DNA of 64,000 nt. Source: Dipylidium caninum (Eukaryota > Platyhelminthes > Cestoda > Cyclophyllidea > Dipylidiidae). The notes beneath the pieces are model-generated. The model did no database searches. It saw only the letters and a program-made list of their open reading frames with translations, and was not told the origin of the DNA. Where the stretch lies: the NCBI GenBank assembly GCA_017562135.1, contig QEYB01001427.1, forward strand, positions 248,001-312,000, in the 5' to 3' direction. Numbering within the stretch: the first letter of the stretch is position 1; every line of letters begins with the position of its first letter. Position numbers and translations under genes: made by a program. This document shows positions 59,501-64,000 of this stretch, piece by piece.

Positions 59501-62500
59501 GCCGCGTCGTCAGGCACTGAGATGGGTGTGGCGGAAGTTTCAGCATTAACGCTTTCTTTTTCAGGCGCATGGAGAGCAGTCAACACTTCGGTAGCAGCTT
59601 TGACCGACCACTCATCGATGGCGTCTTGGATTCGACTCACCTGAGCGGCAAAATGTCCCAGAGTAAAAAACTACGTCTCTGGAATAAATGCAACATTTAA
59701 ATGACGGCAGAGAGAAGAGCGTACGGCAAGAGAGATGCGATCAAAGATATGACGATTATGGGCCTCAATGCAGGAGACGTCCCCGGTGCGCGTACTCAGT
59801 GTCAGACTTCGGCAGGAGGAGATCGAGACATCGGGGATATCGTCCATCGTCTCACCTTGGCGGTCGAGCTGGCGGTAACAGTAGGTCGAATGTAGTATTT
59901 TCGTGATGGCTTAGCGGTGGGGAGCCAGGCACCGTTTTTCCTGTCTCATTTTCCTTGTCTACATAACAAGAGTACGATATTAGCGTATTGAAAAGATAAA
60001 TTGGCGAAAAGATGTCGATATAATAATAAATAATAATGAAATGCCATTTTTAGATCATGGAGTAAAGAGGAAAGTCATTTATAAGGTCAAATTCGACAAA
60101 AACAAAGAGCAATCGAGCGAGGAGATAAAATCTCCTTATAACACGCACAATAAGAACGATTTATCAGAGGAAAACTGGCCAACATTCTTTATTAACAATA
60201 ACAACTAATATGAGTTAGTGAGGCTAGCTTGATCAAGTGGGTGACGACACTACTGGATAAAAATACACAACGCAATATATTATATGGTGAACTTGGACAG
60301 ATAACAGAGCACTAACCACAATTTTTTCCAACTGGTAAAATGGCCGAGACTTCGGCCGCACCCGCGGCAAAGAAGGACGGCGGGAGCGATTGACTCTCCG
60401 GAGCCGTCGACGGTTCAGACTTCGCGGCCTTCGTTCGCACACGCTCATCGCCATGAGGCTGCGATTCACTGTCTCGTGGAAAGAGCGCTGAATGATCCGC
60501 ATGTTGTCAAACTGGGCGAGGAGATTCTTGATAAGCGCGTATAAACTCTTGAGACGATCCAATGACTGTGATGGCGCCGACGCTTGTGCAGCATTTGCTT
60601 CAGCTGTAGCCGCAACAACTTCCTCTTCGTTTTCCGCTTGGTTTGAAATCTACCCAGAGAGAATTTCCGAATTCTGACAAAAATCACTTAGAAGCGATGC
60701 CTAAAACAAAATAGTATAGACGTACTTCAGCGGCCGAAATCTCCATTTCCAACCGGTTGAGAGTAACTTGTAACTCGGAAACAGTTTTGTTCAACACCAG
60801 AGAGGCCTTGTTGGCAGTCGAGTTTAGAACACCTTCCGGTGCCAAACATGAATCATCGCCACCGGTCGGGAAATTCAATTGGGAGACATTTGTAGAGGCC
60901 ATTTCTAGCAATATAATGGCAGTTATATGAATGAAATAGACATTCGCAGCAGATGCAGTGATTAATTTGGCACAGCCGTCGTGCTTTTAAGTACATTACT
61001 TCATTATAACAATATTTTCGGTGGATCCTATGGAGTACAAAATGCACCAACACGACAGTGAAGAGGGGAATACCGGTTAGAGCGATCGGGTCATAGTCGT
61101 CAAGAGTCACGTTAACACTTATGACTCAACGACTGTTCAACTCAACGCATGGAAGTCATTAACAGCCAGTTTCTAACGCTTCATGATGAAGCCTCCGCAC
61201 AGGGTCTAACTGACCCCAAGCAGTCTCCACCCCATACGCAAAAAAAACGTGAGAATTTTTGAGATAACCAGGATTAGCCATAATTGCCCCGCGCTATACA
61301 AGAATTAGGCAACAAGAAATCTGAAAAACCCGCGTTAGCAGTATACTAACCACATCAGCAAAACCCAAAATCTATGAGAAAAATGTCTTCGCTCGATTTT
61401 TAAAGCAAGCATTTCAATGGCTCTTAAATACGACACTGGAAAACTGCTTCTTATATCAACCAGTAAAATTTCGTAGGGAGACGAAATTAGTCACCATTTA
61501 GCAGTCCAACTTACCCAAAAATGAGCGGTTGATCGAAGCGGAGATATTCGTTGGAGCCTTAACGGCACTTTGTGAGAGGGCATTGTAAGCCGTCTTTAAC
61601 CGGGTATTCGCCTTGACTTGGGCCACTAACTTGCCTCTCAGGACAGACAATTCACGTTGCAATACTGCCACATCATTAGAGGAACATGCAGCTTCTTGAT
61701 GGTCCACAGTGGTGTCGAACACGCTCGAAGAGTCATTATGCGGGAATTGTGTCACTTCAGCAAGGGGTACGTTATCCTCGGGCGGGGGAGGAGGCCGCGA
61801 TCCTCCAGTTTCGTGACTGCCACACATTAGGGTGGACAGTTCGTAGATTGCGCGATCTCGATCCTGCAACAACTGTAAGCCCATTAAATTAAAAAAAAAA
61901 AACTAAGAAAGCAGACCTTGTCCAGTGTCTCAAGCTGCCTCATGTGCTCCTGCTTAATGCGTTCATTGTACTCTTTCAACTCATTTAACTCGGCCGAAAG
62001 TCTGTCGTTGAAATTCATCTGGCAGTTTCGGTCACTCACAAGATCTCCAATACGCCGGTGAAGAGCCTGTTCAATTTCATCCCGTTGTGCCAAATTTCTG
62101 GCATGAGAAGCCCTTTCAGAGTCTAGTTGGTCTGTAATCAGGCTGAGTTTAGATTCTGACGCAGTGAGGAGCTGCCTGCAAGTCATCAACTCCATATTCA
62201 GAGTTTCGCACATGCATTTCAACTCCTTAACGGTCTCTTGACCTGTGATACGGCATCGAACTAAGTTCGGATCCACAAATTTGGCGATTTTATAGGGTCA
62301 AATAATGGTTCCAAAGTATTTAAAGGGACGTTCTCCTTATCCTCTATACCGGAGTGGCGGGGACTGATTGCCTTCTCTGACGACGAATACAGCTTGGATT
62401 TACATGAAAACGCATTCAATTCCGCTTGCAGCACAGCTATCTTGGATTCTGCATTAGCTAACTGTTGTTGGAGGAAAGATATTTCTCTACAGAAAAGAAA

Positions 62501-63297
62501 GACGTACACTAGAGTGGGGAGGAATAACTTAACTCCTGTCAAGGTCAGGACAGGAGGTCAACTCACGCTTTCTTGGCATTTTCGAGTCTGTATGACTCGT
62601 TCTCTACAATTTCGCATTTGTTTTCGGCTCGTCGCTGGGAAGATTTTAATCGATGGCATTCTTGGGCAAGCAAATCATACTTGGTTCTCCATTCTACGAG
62701 TTTAAATTCGCCCAAGCACGGATAATATTAACTTACCAGTTTCTAACGACTCAAATTTTGACATCAATTGATCATGATCTGCTCGCAATTGATCGTTCTC
62801 GTTTTTCATAGACGTTAACATTTTCCTAGAAGATGAAATGAAATACATGACTAACGATGCACTGCCTAGCAGACGAGCTTTCGCATTTAGTTGTTCTGTT
62901 AGGTCAGAATTAGCGTTCTCGAGTTCGGCAATACGCTAGAAATCAAAACTAGACGATGTTACTCATGGCCTACCATAGCTGGGTCGTCTGTCAAGCCCTT
63001 CTGATAAATCTGGGAGTACTTGTGACATAAAAGACTCAATTTAAAATTCTCACGCCTCAACTTGGTGATTTCCTGAAACCCACCTCGTAAAAATCGAATC
63101 TTACCTCTGACTCGTCCGCATCAGTTCGAATGGCTTTGAGTGGCGAGCCGATTAGTTCAGCTGGTGTATCGTGAACCAAAAACGAAACACTAACATGGAG
63201 TTATTGCATGCTGCCTTACTTCTCGTCAAGATTTGAAGATGAGTGGAGATCAACGGGCTCCACGGACTGCATCACCCCGAGCGAGATAGTGACGGAC
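53526..63297 (-). CDS. CDK5RAP2: Centrosomin/CDK5RAP2-like coiled-coil protein with CM1 motif (both ends incomplete)
   Basis: Exons in transcript order: 63297-63220, 63189-63105, 63072-62974, 62935-62737, 62693-62567, 62486-61917, 61863-61515, 60904-60726, 60649-60317, 59640-59315, 58796-58706, 57850-57545, 57385-57326, 56649-56521, 56435-56357, 56172-55637, 55377-55000, 54683-54452, 54371-54251, 54124-54036, 53953-53701, 53568-53526. Phases agree at nearly every junction, giving over 1,500 codons. Near the N terminus SPLKAIRT is followed by EITKLRRENFKLSLL and RIAELENANSDLTEQLNAKA. This matches the order and key residues of the CM1 motif (SPxKA...IxxLxxENFxLxL), including the Phe needed in known family members to bind gamma-tubulin complexes. 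The rest is coiled coil (QQQLANAESKIAVLQAEL; KKLEQSQGQVVQLEARL; KKRLKRILVENERRAKGF) with polar linkers and a basic segment (NRRRLRRVNRSRRPSLPRV). A possible start exon is 63925-63897. Two exons carry one-base frame problems near 62279 and 55668. Expected role: microtubule nucleation at centrosomes or other organising centres. Confidence 0.75.
62974..63189 (-). other. CDK5RAP2: CM1 (Cnn motif 1)-like segment
   Basis: Two small exons joined in phase 0 encode DTPAELIGSPLKAIRTDADE then SEEITKLRRENFKLSLLCHK. The SP-KA start, the I-x-x-L-x-x-ENF-x-L core and the following ELxxxNxxLxxQL helix correspond to CM1 of centrosomin, CDK5RAP2, myomegalin and yeast Mto1/Pcp1. Confidence 0.72.
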
Positions 63298-64000
63298 CTG
63301 ATGAGTAACACGTAACTCCGATAGGTGGAAATATTAGCCAATGACATTCGAATATTCAAAGTGGACAAATTGTAACAAACAAAAAATTTATAGCTTGTGC
63401 TCTTTTACGGATCTATTCTATTAGCGGGGTATGAACGCCAAATTATGGAAATAGCCTTAATTATTAAGAGCCAATGGATGTTAAAACTTAGCTCTGCTAT
63501 CGAAAAAATGAAGGCGGTTCAACGGTAGGTTGGTCTATTACGTCAATCGTTGACTCCGAGCTCTAAACCTTTAAACGTTCTTGCTTTAGTAACTTAAAAT
63601 ATACTAGGTTTCAGAATCAATCTTTGCCTTTCTCGAGAAACATCAGCTTCATCACAGTTTAATACTCACTTTATTAAATTTTTTGGGCAGCAAGCGATAT
63701 CAATCGAAGGGAACCAAGCTATACTATGCACAAGTATTCGGAGGGTAGCTGTGACACAGAGTTAGACTTTAAGTCGGTCTTGCCTTTGAAGGGAAAGTAT
63801 AAATTAATGTTTTGTCCAAAATCGAAGCGATAAATAATTTCTGCGTCTTTAGGTAGTCCGAAGGCACTTGTCATACGTGCTGTGACTATGATACACCGAA
63901 ATTTCCTTTTATCCCTTTGTTTCATTGTCGACAGTAATTATATCGTGTCGTTGATGGCGCTGACCTCATGAATTTCGCTCTTGGTCCCCTTTGCTTTCGT
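63298..64000. other. 5' region of the CM1 gene
   Basis: A minus-strand ATG at 63925 opens MKQRDKRKF with a possible GT donor at 63896, in the right phase to join 63297. The same frame runs on to 63719 without splicing. Promoter not identified. Confidence 0.35.

Noticed and set aside
62814..62845. A 21-30 nt intron inside the exon 62935-62737 of the CM1 gene
   Set aside because: The stretch is in frame and free of stops, so reading through is equally consistent; introns that short would be exceptional.
1..64000. tRNA, rRNA, snRNA or CRISPR features
   Set aside because: I looked for TTCGA-type tRNA loops, conserved snRNA starts and regularly spaced repeats and found none that hold up.

Overview
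This window is animal nuclear DNA. It holds genes interrupted by GT-AG introns, a type IV collagen gene, AATAAA poly(A) signals, many microsatellites and very GC-rich, low-complexity spacers. There is no operon structure and I found no tRNA, rRNA, CRISPR or viral feature. Compact introns (many 70-100 nt) and secreted proteins of unknown family suggest an invertebrate. I lean towards a flatworm or another lophotrochozoan, but nothing here proves the phylum.

Layout. (1) 1.9-3.2 kb, minus: a PP1-type Ser/Thr phosphatase catalytic domain in one exon. (2) 3.2-27 kb: mostly non-coding, dominated by a large imperfect inverted repeat (arms about 9.46-11.63 kb and 17.08-19.38 kb, spacer about 5.4 kb). 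(3) 27.0-37.0 kb, plus: a nearly complete type IV collagen alpha-chain gene of about 31 exons and about 1,760 codons, from a signal peptide exon to the NC1 domain. (4) 37.7-48 kb: a second, younger inverted duplication (about 37.74-38.72 kb against 46.99-47.93 kb). Its left copy carries the promoter and 5' end of a secreted Thr/Ala-rich protein gene; its right copy is a broken paralogue. Between the copies lie a second secreted-protein gene (40.3-41.5 kb, plus) and a minus-strand gene of unknown family (44.2-46.5 kb), with a spliced, apparently non-coding minus-strand 3' end at 42.6-43.0 kb. (5) 53.5-63.3 kb, minus: a long coiled-coil gene of at least 22 exons. Its N-terminal part has the signature of the centrosomin/CDK5RAP2 CM1 motif, which recruits gamma-tubulin complexes. 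GC content falls noticeably at about 52 kb.

The collagen chain belongs in basement membrane, the two small genes would act outside cells, the CM1 protein would act at microtubule-organising centres, and the phosphatase inside cells. They do not look like one pathway. Single-base frame breaks appear inside otherwise intact exons of three different genes, mostly next to short homopolymers. This points to residual indel errors in the assembly as the simplest explanation.
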